Of a stretch of DNA of 64,000 bases, positions 22,787-34,900 are shown piece after piece; positions within the stretch are counted from its first letter, which is position 1; each line of letters opens with the position of its first letter. The stretch spans positions 7,483,001 to 7,547,000 of the forward strand of contig OY756961.1 in assembly GCA_963580455.1 (NCBI GenBank), given 5' to 3'. This DNA comes from Euonymus europaeus (Eukaryota > Streptophyta > Magnoliopsida > Celastrales > Celastraceae). The translations under genes and the position numbers were made by a program. The notes below the pieces were generated by a model. That model was not told the DNA's origin and made no database searches. It saw only the letters and a program-made list of their open reading frames with translations.

Positions 22787-24110
22787 ATGGCAGGTAAGAA
22801 TAAGCACAAATGGACTCCAGAGCAAGATGAAGCACTTGTGGATGCATTGGTTGATCTGCATAACAAGGGGACGCATAACGCTGACAATGGATTTCGTTCA
22901 GGATATCTAAAGATTATTGAAGATGCGCTCAAAATCAAGTTACCTACTGCAGAACTCAGAATCAAGCCACACATCATGAGCAGACTGAAGACAATGAAAG
23001 CTGAATTTACTGTTGTCCATGACATGATTTATGAGACGAACACAAGTGGGTTTGGATGGGATTCTGAGAACCAGATTGTCACAGCTGAACCTTCAGTTTG
23101 GGAGGCATACTTGGAGGTAAATTTTAGTAATCTATTGTTGATGATGATTTCATACATCTGGTGATATGGTGATGACCATACATGGACATGAACAAGTTGT
23201 TTATGGAATGTGTCTGCCCAGGATAGAATTTTTTTTATTAAACATGGGATGCTTATGTTAATTTCATAATGTTCCAGGATTCAAATTTTTTTATTAAACA
23301 TGGGATGCTTATGTTCATTTCATAATGTTCCAGGATTCAAATTTTTTTATTAAACATGGGATGCTTATGTTAATTTCATAATGTTCCAGGATTCAAATTT
23401 TTTTATTAAACATGGGATGCTTATGTTAATTTCACAATGTTCCAGGATTCAAATTTTTTTATTAAACATGGGATGCTTATGTTAATTTCACAATGTTCCA
23501 GGATTCAAATTTTTTTATTAAACATGGGATGCTTGTTAAAGGCTGCCTAATTTATATTGTTTTGTTAAATTTTATGCAGTCTCATCCTAGGGCAAAGCCC
23601 TTTAGAAACAAAAGTCTGCCCCATTTTGAATCATTACAGCTGATTTTTGGCAAAGATCGAGCAAGGGGAGACAATGCTGTTATGCCAGATGACATTTCCA
23701 TTGGAAATGATGATGATGATCAGTTGGGAGACGATGATGTATACACCCCAATAATGGATGAAACAATTGTGGAGCAAACAGATACATCATTTTCTTATGG
23801 ACAAGCATCTATTGACAAGACGAGAAAGAGACGTCGCACACAGGGCATGGAGGATGCTATTCGTGATGCAGCTACAAGCCTAGGCGAACATCTCGAAAAG
23901 GCTTGCAAAGAGTTGAACAAAGCAGAAGTTCATTTGCTGAATCAGCGAGACTCATTTCTTAATGAGTTAATGACACTCGGACTAGATGCACGTCAGATCT
24001 TTGCAGTTGGCCCTAAGCTTGAAGCTGATGAAGCAGCACTGGCAATGTATTTTGCAGTGCCAATTGAGCACAGAGCTGCTTTTGTGCTTGATTATTTGAG
24101 TCGTCTATAA
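22787..24110 (+). CDS. PIF/Harbinger ORF1, Myb/SANT-like DNA-binding protein, two exons
   Basis: ORF1 partners the transposase and binds the element ends. Exons 22787-23116 and 23580-24110 join in phase to 286 residues. The N-terminal Myb/SANT-like domain reads KHKWTPEQDEALVDALVDLH, then FRSGYLKIIEDAL and the GWDSENQIVTAEPSVWEAYL block that defines this family. Exon 2 begins SHPRAKPFRNKSLPHFESLQ, then an acidic linker, a basic TRKRRRTQGM motif and a C-terminal helical region ending FVLDYLSRL. A longer in-frame start exists at 22742; I chose 22787 because the domain begins at once. The intron contains a 56-bp tandem array. The gene looks intact. Confidence 0.85.
23231..23540 (+). repeat. 56-bp tandem repeat inside the ORF1 intron
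   Basis: The word ATTAAACATGGGATGC starts at 23237, 23293, 23349, 23405, 23461 and 23517, an exact 56-bp period. Five complete units and a partial sixth are present, with only a few base changes. Each unit contains TTCCAGGATTC, an acceptor-like site preceded by weak pyrimidine sequence. Confidence 0.95.
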
Positions 24111-24683
24111 ATTAATTACCCAATAGTATAAGCTTCACAGTGATTTTTGTTATATCATCAAAAATTAATGGGTACTGTTATTATTTTGGTAAGAGCATGG
24201 TTATGTAGTATCTTGGATAATGTTTGAATGAATGTTATTATGCTAACCAGTATTGTAATTTGGATATTAATTAATATGTCGTAATTTTAAGTATGTTTTA
24301 ATTTCTTAATAGAAGTTAATTTAATTAAACTAAATATATTTAATTAAACAAATTATATTTAATTTGTCTGATTTTATTTAATTAAGCTAATTTAATCAAA
24401 TTGAATTTTTTTAATTGAACTGATTTTATTTGTTAATTATACTTGGCTAGGAACAATAAAATGGAATATAGTTAATTAGATATTTGTAAAATGGCTTATA
24501 AAAAAAATATATTTGTAAAAGGGCATAATGGACAAAACACAATTTCATTCCCATTCTTATTCCCAGTTTTTAGTCATACAAAACGTTAGAATCAAAAACT
24601 CATTCCCATTCTCATTCTCACTCCCATTCTCATTCTCATTCTCATTCCCACTCAAACAATTCTCAATACCAAACGACCCGTAA

Positions 24684-25035
24684 GAACTTTGAGGAAAATC
24701 CCATGGTCGACTTATTTCACTTTTACTTTCCGCTTCTTCTTACTCTTTGCTTCAATGATTCTTGTCGGTTGGGTTGCTCCGTCAGATTTAAGGCCTTTTA
24801 AGGTCTAAAATGTCTTTCAACCTTGTGTTCTGCATATACTATTTTGGAAATTAAAATCCTAAGAATTAAAATTGTTAAGATTTGTGTGCATTGTGTGACA
24901 TGGCAAAACTAATGTATGAGTTTTCATAATTTTTTATACAACAGTGTGATAGCGCAAAATCCAAAGTTTTTCATTGCGATATTGTGTATTAGTGTTAATT
25001 TTGGTTGAATTTATGGAGTAATTTGGTTGGAAGTA
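24684..25035. other. Non-coding spacer right of the Harbinger element
   Basis: This is the original flank of the insertion and continues the sequence interrupted at 19900. I saw no gene or repeat in it. Confidence 0.5.
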
Positions 25036-27671
25036 GGCATTGTCACCGGCCCGGCCCGGCTTCTTTAGGCCTAGGCCGGCCTTAGCCCAAATCTAGAAGA
25101 AAGTTTTGGGCCTCGGGCCGGGTCTGAGGCAAAAAACAAGACCCAGGCTCGGCTTGAGCCCAAGGGCCTTAGGCCACTGAGCCGGGCCTTGGGCTCTGGC
25201 CTATGAGTTCGGGCTTGGGCCCAATTGAGGCCTACTACTATCTAAGTATTCAAATTTGGTAACAAGGCCTACTACTATCTAAGTCTAATACTCTTATAGT
25301 CTAAATCTTATGTTTTGTGGGCCTGTGGTTATGTTTATATGACTTATAATTTTGTAAATACATAGATTGCTCATTTGCTTACTTCTTTAGTTCTTCACTA
25401 ATTATTGTTGTGGTGGAGACGTAGTGCACATGGAGTAGTAAGATTTGCATCAAATTTTTAATAAAATATTTGTACAATTGAATAATGTTGTATAAAATAA
25501 ATGCATTAATTTGTATAATTGAAGAATTTTTTATTACATTTAATTAATATTTTTTGGAGAGTAAAAATGTATCATATATATTGTATATATATCCCAACTA
25601 GGTTGACACCTATATACAATATATTTATTATCATTTGCATCACTCTCATTAAATTAATAATAAATAAATACATTATTATTTATGACTAATCATTAGCGTC
25701 GATAGAACTATCTTCAATCCATTCCAGCCTTGACAATTTAAATTGATTAATCTCTTTAGCTAGTTCAGCTACTCGCATTTGTTCTTGCATTCGTTGATTT
25801 GCTAAACTCCAATCCTTAAGACATATTAATGCTTCTACTGTTGAAGGACTAAGGCAGCTTTGAGTTTGTGACACAACTCTCCCACTTGCACTAAAAGCTG
25901 CTTCTGACGCTATGGCCGAAACTGGAACAGTTAGTAGTTCACGTGCCATTTTGGAGAGCAAAGAGTACATGCACCCTTGTACTTTTCACTAGGCTAATAT
26001 CAAAATCAGGATTATCCTCAATATCAAGTACATGTTGATCAAGATATCTTTTTAATTCAAAAGTTGACCCACTAGATGATGATGAGGATTGAGTTCGTCT
26101 ACTGTTTAGTAAGGCTAAACCTCATAAGAAACTAGATATGGAAGAAGAACTTGTAGCAGAAGTATTTTGTGGTGTCTTATGCTCTCCTAATTGATTTTTA
26201 TATTCATCATACAATTGAGTCAATGAATTATTTATTTCGTTTAGTTGTGATTTGACTTTATCTATATCGTTATCATATATGATTTCTAACCATAATTCTA
26301 ATGCATCAACTTTACACCTAGGATCCGTAACAACAGCAATAGCAAATATAGTTGGTAAAAGATCAAAATATTTTACAAAATTTTCCCTCAAGGCCATCAA
26401 AGCAATTTTTGAAATATCAAGTTGTGAATAACGACTAAATGTGCAACAAATATTAGTTAATTGTATAAGTACTTGACACGATGAAGGATAATAAACATAA
26501 CAAAATATCTTGGTTGAAATATGAAAAACATCTAAAAAATCTCTAATAATTTCCGTAATTGTCCAATCATATTCAATAGCGGTTTGAATATCATAATTGT
26601 GATGTTTTTATTTCATTTATGCACAAAATAAATCTACGACTCTCCTCATTTATAATTTTATACATTTCATATCTTGAAACAGATAAGTCAATGCAAAGAA
26701 CAATATCTGTGATTACTTTAATAGAATTATGTAAAATGTGTAATCCATCTTGAACTATCAAATTACAAATATGAGCAGAACAACGAACATGAAATAAATT
26801 TCTGCCTAATGGTAGGTTAAGATAACGTTTCAAAGCTCTTTGTGCCGATTCGTTGTTACTAGCATTATCTAATGTAATTGAAAATATTTTTTGATTAATT
26901 CCTAAATTTTCAAGTTATAACAAAGCTAAATTAGCAAAGGAATATCCAGTATGAGGGGACTCTCAAACTTTAAAACTAACAATTTTTTTTCCAAATTTCA
27001 TTCATCATCAAAATAATGAGCAGTCAATGATAAATAACTCAATTTTTGTACATAAGTCCAAATATCAATTGCAAAACAAATTTTCCATCAAAATGAAGAA
27101 AAAAGTTCTTCAACTCAATAAATTGACTAGTAAATCTATTTATAGTATCCCTTTTTGCAGTCGAAGCAGAAAAACCATGATATTGTGGATTAATATCCTT
27201 TTAGACTATACCGATAAAATCATGTTTTTCTACAAAAGTAAACGGATGCTCGGCTTTAATCATATAATCTACAACCTCTTCACGAGCATGTGATTCATCA
27301 TATTGAAAATTAGTAATATTTTCAGTTTGATCTACATTTAATTGCATTTGTGTTCTTATATCTACATTAGTATTTTGCTTACATCTTTCGGTGTGACGTT
27401 TCAAATGACTATTACCTCCCATCGACGCACCACTTAGTAGTTTACCACAAATTGTACACTTTGCTTTAACTTCTCAAACATTACTAGCATTAGTAATTAT
27501 AACTCTATCAAATTCATTACATGCAACACTAGATGTTTTTCTATTTTTAGCAGTAGAAGTTGACGTGCCCTCATTTCGAATTTCATCAGAGGGAGATCCT
27601 ATGAATTCCCTCAAAAGAGCATCCTCCTCATCAAAAGTGTCGGGGTGAGCAATATTTTGCCTAGGGTCCAT
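25036..27671 (-). mobile_element. hAT transposon remnant, BED zinc-finger type (ends uncertain)
   Basis: The left side (25040-25245) is a GC-rich block of GGCCCGGCCCGG and GGGCCTTAGGCC words, the kind of subterminal motif seen in plant hAT elements. The interior (25686-27671, minus) carries hAT transposase remains. No terminal inverted repeat pair or 8-bp duplication could be set. A GCTTGGGCCGGATTG segment near 27980 could belong to the far side, so the real right end may lie beyond 27671. Confidence 0.6.
25686..27671 (-). pseudogene. hAT transposase (BED finger, hAT dimerisation domain), decayed
   Basis: From the start at 27671 the frame gives MDPRQNIAHPDTFDEED, a Ser/Thr linker, a stop at about 27474, then a BED finger (CTICGKLLSG, HLKRHTERC). 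The middle is badly broken, with one recognisable catalytic-core piece at 26833-26591 (NLFHVRCSAHICNLIVQDGL). A further piece at 26400-26122 holds KYFDLLPTIFAIAVVTDPRC. The C-terminal hAT dimerisation segment at 25970-25686 contains LLTVPVSAIASEAAFSASGR and SCLSPSTVEALICLKDW. Many stops and shifts make it non-functional. The order of parts matches the RICESLEEPER-like branch of hAT. Confidence 0.8.
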
Positions 27672-28499
27672 ACTAATGCAATAAATTGAATATGCAAATA
27701 TTAGCAAAAAATAATAAATATTTGTTACCCAACGCTTCAATTCCATTCAATATGATGAAGATGGGTTCCAATTTCCAATTAATAATGCTCGTACAAATTG
27801 CAACTCACTTCACCTACAAATAAAAATAGAGAAATTAGTTAATAATTCAAAAAATGATTAAATAAAATTATAATAAAGATGTTTGAAATACCAAACTATT
27901 GAAGCTTGGGCTAAGTATGTGGGAATAAGTGTATTGTGGACCAAAATAAATTATTGAAGTTTTGGCCAAAATAAACTATTGAAGCTTGGGCCGGATTGTA
28001 GTGTGTAGATGAGAAGTGGACTTCACCACTTTCAAGCCTTCAATTTTGTGATTTTATCAATCAATATTCAAAAGTCAAAAAGAACAATTGAACAAAAGAT
28101 CAATTCACTCCAATCTCCACAGGACGTCAGGACCACATATGCGTATGATTGACACTCATTGATACAGCAAGCTAGCACGGGCAACACTCCAGTCTCCACA
28201 AATAGGGAAATTCCTTGCAAGAGTCGTAGATGGCTGCCAGCTGACTTTAGTGGGTTGATGTCACAGATCGGGATCGCCACAACAAGTTGCAAATGGGGAC
28301 AAGGATTTGAAGCAAGATCGAGCAACACTTCAATCTCCACAGATTAAATTTTAGCTCAAGATTTGTACTTTGAAGCAAAACCGGGAAGATCGGTAAGTGG
28401 TAACTAACTCTATCAAAGAAAGAAAGGTGATGGCCCAAGATTAGAGAATAAAGAGAGTCATAGATTTCAAATTAGAGAAAAGGTCTGAGAATTGATACA
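27672..28499. other. Non-coding stretch with a short thrice-repeated word
   Basis: This lies between the hAT start codon and the satellite arrays. On the minus strand a word close to TGTGGAGATTGGAGTG occurs three times (about 28110-28125, 28190-28205, 28330-28345). A 90-residue open frame spans them but I do not recognise it. It may be hAT leader sequence. Confidence 0.4.
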
Positions 28500-29780
28500 A
28501 TTGTAATGTTAATGAATATTAACTAAAAAAATATTGTAATGTTAGTGAATTATTCATATTAAATATTCAATAATGATTCAGGAAAATAATATAATATTAT
28601 CATTTTTTTAGTATTACTATTTTTGAAACAATAAAATTATAGTAAATTATTAATATTAAATATTAACTAAGAAAAAAATTATAATGTTACTATTTTTAAA
28701 ACAGTAAGATTGTAGTGAATAATTATTATTAAATAATGATTAAGAAAAATAATATAATGTTATCGTTTTTTAGTGCTACTGTTTTTCAAATAAAAACAAA
28801 ATTGTAGAGAATTATTAATATTAAATACTAATTAAGAAAAATATTGTAATGTTACTAGTTTTAAAACAGTTACATTGTAGTGAATTATTGATATTAAATA
28901 ACAATTAAGGAAAATAATATAATGTTACTGTTTTATAAGTGCTATTATTTTGGGAGAGTAAAATTGTAATTAATTATTAATATTAAATATTAATTAAGAA
29001 AAACATTGTAATGGTACTGTTTTTGAAACAGTAACATTGTAGTGAATTATTGATATTAAATAATAATGACTGAGGAAAATAATATAATGTTACTATTTTT
29101 TTATTGCTACTGTTTTTCAAACAGTAAAATTGTGTTGAATTATTCATATTAAATAAGAAAAACATTGTCATGTTACTATTTTTAAACAGTAACATTATAG
29201 TAAATTATTGATATTAAATAATGATTAAAGAAAATAATATAATGTTATTGTTTTTTCAATGCTATTTTTTTTAAAACAGTAAAATTGTAGTGAATTATCA
29301 ATATTAAATATTAATTAAGAAAAATATTGTAATGTTACTGTTTTTGAAAAAGTAAAATTATAGTGTATTATTAATATTAAATATTCAATAATGATTAAAT
29401 AAAATAATATAATGTTAATGGTTTTTAGTGCTACTATTTTTGAAATAGTAAAATTGTGTTGAATTAATAATTTTAAATATTAACCAAGAAAAACATTATA
29501 ATGTTACTGTTTTAAAAAACAATACATTCTAGTAAAATAATGTTAATTTTAAATAATGATTAAGGAAAATAATATAATGACACTATTATATCTTAGTGCT
29601 ATTGTTTTTGAAATAGTAAAATTATAGTAAATTATTAATATTAACTAAGAAAAACATTGTACTATTACTGTTTTTGAAATAGTAGAATTGTAGTAAATTA
29701 TGAATATTAAATATTAACTAAGAAAAATATTGTATTCTAATTGTTTTTAAAATAATAATATTGTAATGAATTATTAATAT
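28500..29780. repeat. AT-rich satellite-like array A, about 165-bp dimeric unit with hairpins
   Basis: The marker GGAAAATAATATAATGTTA or a close variant recurs near 28581, 28744, 28909, 29074, 29229, 29399 and 29563, a spacing of 155-170 bp. Each unit is made of two related halves of about 80 bp, and most halves hold a palindrome of the type TTACTGTTTTTGAAACAGTAA. At least seven dimers are present. Divergence between units is considerable. Short open frames here are artefacts. Confidence 0.85.
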
Positions 29781-29784
29781 TAAA

Positions 29785-31080
29785 ACTTCAAACGAGATAT
29801 CTAAGTATATAATTTATGTTTTTCATAAAACTGATAGATTGAAGTTGAAAATTAGCCAAATGATCCTTCACAAAATATGCTTAGAATAAATAAATTTAGT
29901 TACTTGTCAATTTTCAGCTCATTTGGAGTTTGATTGATTGGTGACGCTATCAAAACAACCGATTTTTAGCTATCTATCAAGTTTTAACTCAGTTGGTGTT
30001 TGTTTAATCGGTCTTGCAATCAAAACAACCGATTTAACTTAGAACGAGATACCCAAGTATACAATTTATGTTTTTCGTAATATTGATCGATTGAAATTCA
30101 AAATTAGCCAAAAAATCCTTCACAAAATATGCTTAGAATAATTTAATTTATCTAGCAGTTGGTTTTCTACTCATTCGGAGTTCGTTTGATTGGTCGTGCT
30201 ATCAAAACAACGGATTAAACTTTGAACGAGATACTCAAGTATATAATTTTTTTTATTTATAAATTTGACGAATTTTTGTTCAAAATTACCCAAAGGATCC
30301 TTCACAAAATATGCTTAGAATAATTAAATTTAGCTACCTGTCAAGTTTCAGCTCATTCAGAATTCGTTTGATTGGTCACGTTATCAAAACAACGGATTAA
30401 ACTTCGAGCAAGATATCTAAGTGTACAATTTATTTATTTTTCATAAAATTAACCGATTGAAGTTCAAAATTAGCCAAAGGCTCTAGCACAAAATATTCTT
30501 AGATTAATTAAATTTAGCTAGTTATTAAGTTTTAACTCATTCGGAGTTTGTTTGATTTGTCACACTATAAAAACAACATATTAAACTTTGAACGAAATAT
30601 GTAAGTGTACAATTTATGTTTTTCGTCAAATTGACCGATTGAAGTTTAAAATTACCCAATAGCTCATTCGGAGTTTGTTTGATTGGTAACGCTATCAAAA
30701 TAACATATTTAACTCCGAACGGGATACTTAAGTGTACAATTTATGTTTTTTGTAAAATTGACAGATTGAAGTTCAAAATTAGCTAAAGTGTACTTTCCAA
30801 AATATGCGTATGATAATTAAATTTAGTTATCGGTTAAGTTTAAGCTCATTCAGAGTTCATTTGATTGATCACGCTATCAAAACAACGGATTTAACTTCAA
30901 ACGAGATAACTAAGTGTACAATTTATGTTTTTTTTTTCAAAAAATTGACCAATTGAATTAAAAATTGGCAAAAGGTTCATTAACCCAATAGGCTTACAAT
31001 TTTGAAATATAACTACCTATTAAATTTTTCACTAATTCGTAGTTTGTTTGATTGATCAATCGATGATTTAACTTTTAAAG
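29785..31080. repeat. AT-rich satellite-like array B, about 182-bp unit
   Basis: The word AACGAGATA or a variant starts near 29791, 30043, 30225, 30406, 30591, 30718 and 30900. Typical spacing is 181-185 bp, with one unit enlarged to 252 bp by a partial internal duplication and one shortened to 127 bp. Each unit carries AAGTGTACAATTTATGTTTT, a TTCAAAATTAGCCAAA segment, TTCACAAAATATGCTTAGAA and TTGATTGGTCACGCTATCAA-like words. It shares no obvious sequence with array A. Confidence 0.85.
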
Positions 31081-31084
31081 AGTA

Positions 31085-31310
31085 GCCTGTGTGATATTGT
31101 AATCTTTTTGAATTGTTAATTATTTATAAAGTTACTGTTTTTAAAAAATCACTTAACTTTACAATATTACTATTTTTGAAACAGTAACATTCTAAAATAG
31201 TAAAGTAAACAGTAATATTGTAATGTTCCTATTTTTGAAAGAGTAACACTGTAAAGTTACTGTTTTGAAACAGTACCATTGTGAAACAATAATATTAGCT
31301 AATAACAATA
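31085..31310. repeat. Short outlier of array-A palindromic repeats
   Basis: Beyond array B, words such as GTTACTGTTTTGAAACAGTA and TTTTTGAAACAGTAACATT reappear several times, as in array A. Array B is therefore bracketed by array-A-type sequence. Confidence 0.7.
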
Positions 31311-31699
31311 AGTAATAATATTATAATTAAGATTGAGTGAGTACTTCATGTCTGTAATTATAAATATTAAATAACAATTAGAGAAAATATTAATTTAATA
31401 GCTGTGTTTTTTAAAAAATAAAATAAAATAAAGCTAGATGAAGAAGGGAAAGTAGAATAAACACGGTCAGGAAGACGTTAAGTTCATTTTGATATTTTTC
31501 ATCATTACATACACAGTTGATTATAAATAAGCTCATTGATAGACTCGTGTGTTAAATGATAATTTTAGCACCACTTAACATGTGTCGCCTAGATAAAGTG
31601 GGTGGGATGGTCCCATCTCTCACTTGGGTAGGATGTGAAAATTTTCCGTCATGGATGGAATGAAAAAATTCTTTGATTTTAACATGTTGGGGGAGAGGG
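31311..31699. other. Non-coding stretch before the MULE-OTU element
   Basis: This AT-rich sequence has no recognisable gene. It may hold the target site of the MULE, but no clear 8-11 bp duplication was matched to the other side. Confidence 0.5.
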
Positions 31700-31946
31700 G
31701 CTATTTGCACACCCCACTTTTCACGTCTCACCCTTTTTTTTGTGCACGCCGGTCAAAAAATAGAATATTTAACCTCACCTTATTTATAGTTTTTTCAAAA
31801 AAAAATCATAAATATCCAAAGGCATCTCATTCCTGTGTTAAAAACAAAAGGCAGAGTATAAAGACTCTATCCCAAATCAATTCCAAGATTAGTCAATTAC
31901 ATTACAAAATCAATTACAAATGCATCAAAATAAGTTAATTACAGTC

Positions 31947-34900
31947 CTAAATCATCAATAAATAAAGCAAAAGGGGCATAAAGAATGATGTTTCGTCCAA
32001 TACATCAATGGTTGTTATGGTACAATTGTGAGAAGGGTGCAACTGCTTGAATCTTTCTAACCTGCTTGCAAACATAGTTGGCCATCCATTTGCAACTTCT
32101 GAATGATGATCAATCCAACTCCTGAACATTAGAGGAATTGGTCCATCTAGCAGCAGCTCTATCCACACAAAATGTGAACCATTTATATACCCAAGCACCA
32201 AAATTCTCTAGTTCTCATCTTCAGCTGCATCATCCCTTAATGGAAATAAGGTAAGACATTGTTCCATAGAAATGAGAACCACTATAATTTTGTAACAGGT
32301 TGCTATAAAATTACCCATGTAGGGCATAAACATCCAATTGTTAGATGTGGTCATTGCATCAAAACACTCCACACTCTGAAGCAACTCAAATGTGCCTGAA
32401 GAAGGCTTCAAGATTATGTCATATGCATTTGAATTCATAATCAGTTCTGATGCTAGATGCATCCTCACTGCCCTCCAACCATCCTCAGGCAAACCAAAGA
32501 AAAATGCTACAACTCTGACGCTACAATGCCCATCCCTTAGAACATCTTCAATTCTTGAGATGAATTGCTGGAAGAAACCAAGAAACTCTGAAACCCTGTT
32601 TGTAGTGTTCCTTCCCCTAGTCTTATAGAATCTCAACTTAGAGAGTTACGTAGGTGCTTGAAATGGTCTCTGTTGAGGCAGTGGCATTCCTGATTTAGGT
32701 TGTTGCTGCTTGGTTGGTTTAGATGCTCTTTGTTTAGGCAGTGACTTGGGTGGTTCAGATGCTCTTTTTTTAGGCAGTTGCTTGGGTGATTGCTTTTTAA
32801 CACTCTTAGATGACACTTTAGAGCTTTATGTTGGGACATCATCGAACTTGTGATTATTAAGAGCATGTTTAAATGCACTTTCTTCCATTGTGGTTGATTT
32901 CTCATATGCTTGACTCCCTTTAGCCCTTGAAAGCTTCTAACATCTTTTTTCCTCCCTCTAACATTGACCTTAGGCTTAGGCTCCACCACACTTATGCTTC
33001 CTTCCCCCAACATTTGAAGGTTTCTTTTTAACTCCATCTTTTGAGGCACTGTGGCAGCTTCAAAAGTCTTCCATATAATATCTATCAATGCTCATCTTCT
33101 CTGATGGAGTTTTAGCAAATGGTCTGATAAACAATTTTCTCCATAATGGATGAACATCATTCAAGGAAATGCTATGACCTTTTATTCTATATGTTGCAAG
33201 CATGTGACCACGTGGGAGCCTGTGACTTGTAGCCAATCTATGTGTGCAGTTGATTGCCAGCATGCCGTCACTACCAATAGATAATCAGTTCAGCTTCAAG
33301 GTTCTCCACAGCTGCTGTAGAGACAACGTTTACTAATTCTTTGAACATAGGTGTCCTAAATCTAATAGGAACCCTTGTTAAGCTCTCTTCAAAAGAAGCC
33401 TTTATATCAATTGTTTGACCTTCCAGAAGCAAGTGTATGCTTGTGAAGCTACTAACAAAACCTCGCACTAAACTAGACAAATATTTCTTAAGCTTTGAGT
33501 GGTTGCCTTCTACTTTATTGGTTGTTGTGTTCGCAAAGTGGAGATATTGATCTACAAAAGCAAAAATAAAGTACTCCTTGTACATAAAGAGCCAATAATC
33601 TACTCCTTGTACTTGGAGAGACAAGAACCATTGACATATTGGAATGCTAATGGGAACTCAACAAACACCTGTTGCATATTCATCACATTCTGTTCATACT
33701 CTTCTATTGAAGAAGAATGCATCACCTCTCCAAAACATTTCATGAAGTAATCAAAGTCTGTCCCTAATGCATAGCAGATTCTTTGCATTAGGGAAAACTG
33801 TAATGACTGCATTCATCGGTGCAATCTCCCCATCAGTGATGAAGACATCTGCTAATGCTACATCCATCAAATTACTTATTGTAGATGTAACCCCTACTAT
33901 TTGTAGTAAAGGAAACCTATACTTATTAGTCTTGTATGTGAAATCAAGCATGAACACAAAAGGGAAAGCTCTGGCCAGTTGCACTGAAGTAGTGGATGAG
34001 AAAAATAGGTCCTTCACTTTGTCATTCTCTGCCTTACTTCAACTGTCATGCCCCTCTCCCAGATAGGTGCAGATGAGCACCCATGAAACCCAGAAGCATG
34101 ACCGGCAGGGAACTCCTTCGTTCCCCGAACCGGATTTAAACCCAAGCTATCCAAAACACTATAAGTCAACAAGCTAACTATAATAATAGCAATCCCAAAT
34201 ACCGTCAATATGCAAACAAGAGTCTACAGCGGAAAATCCATGAAAATCGTAGAAACCGAATGTAAATACAAAGACACAAATATCCACCCAGCAGTCACAC
34301 ATCACATCTCACGCATCCCTGCGCTGATCATCCACTCCAGCTATCTCACCTGAAAAACATGTGAATGAAAGGGATGAGCCACAAAGCTCAGTAGGGATAT
34401 AGAGACAACATCGATATCAGAGTAAACAGAATATACGATAGAGATATGATAATGGAAATGAACAGGAACTCAAATAGTGATACACTCCTGTACCACCTTA
34501 CTCCAGTAAATCAGAGATAGAGTAAGAAAATCTGGAAACATATAAAAGTACATAAAGGAAACCATACAATGATACCATAATAAGGTAAAGAAACTCCGAA
34601 CCCGTCATAAATATCAACAATCAATCAATCTGTATGGTGGACACCGAGTAGGCTCCACCACCACCATCCTCAAATACAACTCTCAAATCAGTACTCAAAC
34701 ATAATCCAACTCAAATCCATATCAACTCAAATCCATACCAACTCAAATCCATTGGTACCTGTCTCGTTCCAAAACTCCTTCGGAATCGACCGGGATCGAG
34801 CTCGAAAGTCGTCGGAAACTGAAACTTTGCCGCCTAATTCCGCCGTCTGTGGTGGTCCGATGACGACGATTCTGGTTGGGTTTTGTTCCTCTCTCCACAA

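Larger units (their letters stand above)
19901..24680. mobile_element. PIF/Harbinger transposon, well preserved, with TAA target duplication
   Basis: The element is 4,780 bp. It is flanked by TAA at 19898-19900 and at 24681-24683. The left end begins GGTGATGTTTGGTA; the reverse complement of the right end begins CGGGTCGTTTGGTA. The shared core GTTTGGTA is typical of PIF/Harbinger, although the outermost bases differ. Subterminal zones are rich in CCATTCC (19940-20040) and CTCATTC (24600-24660) words. It carries an intact three-exon DDE transposase and an intact two-exon ORF1, both on plus. This gene set, with no visible stop, makes it the best candidate for an active or recently active element in the window. 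Confidence 0.9.

Noticed and set aside
28983..29195. Minus-strand frame of repeated Asn/Phe-rich residues
   Set aside because: It is a read-through of the AT-rich array A, not a gene.
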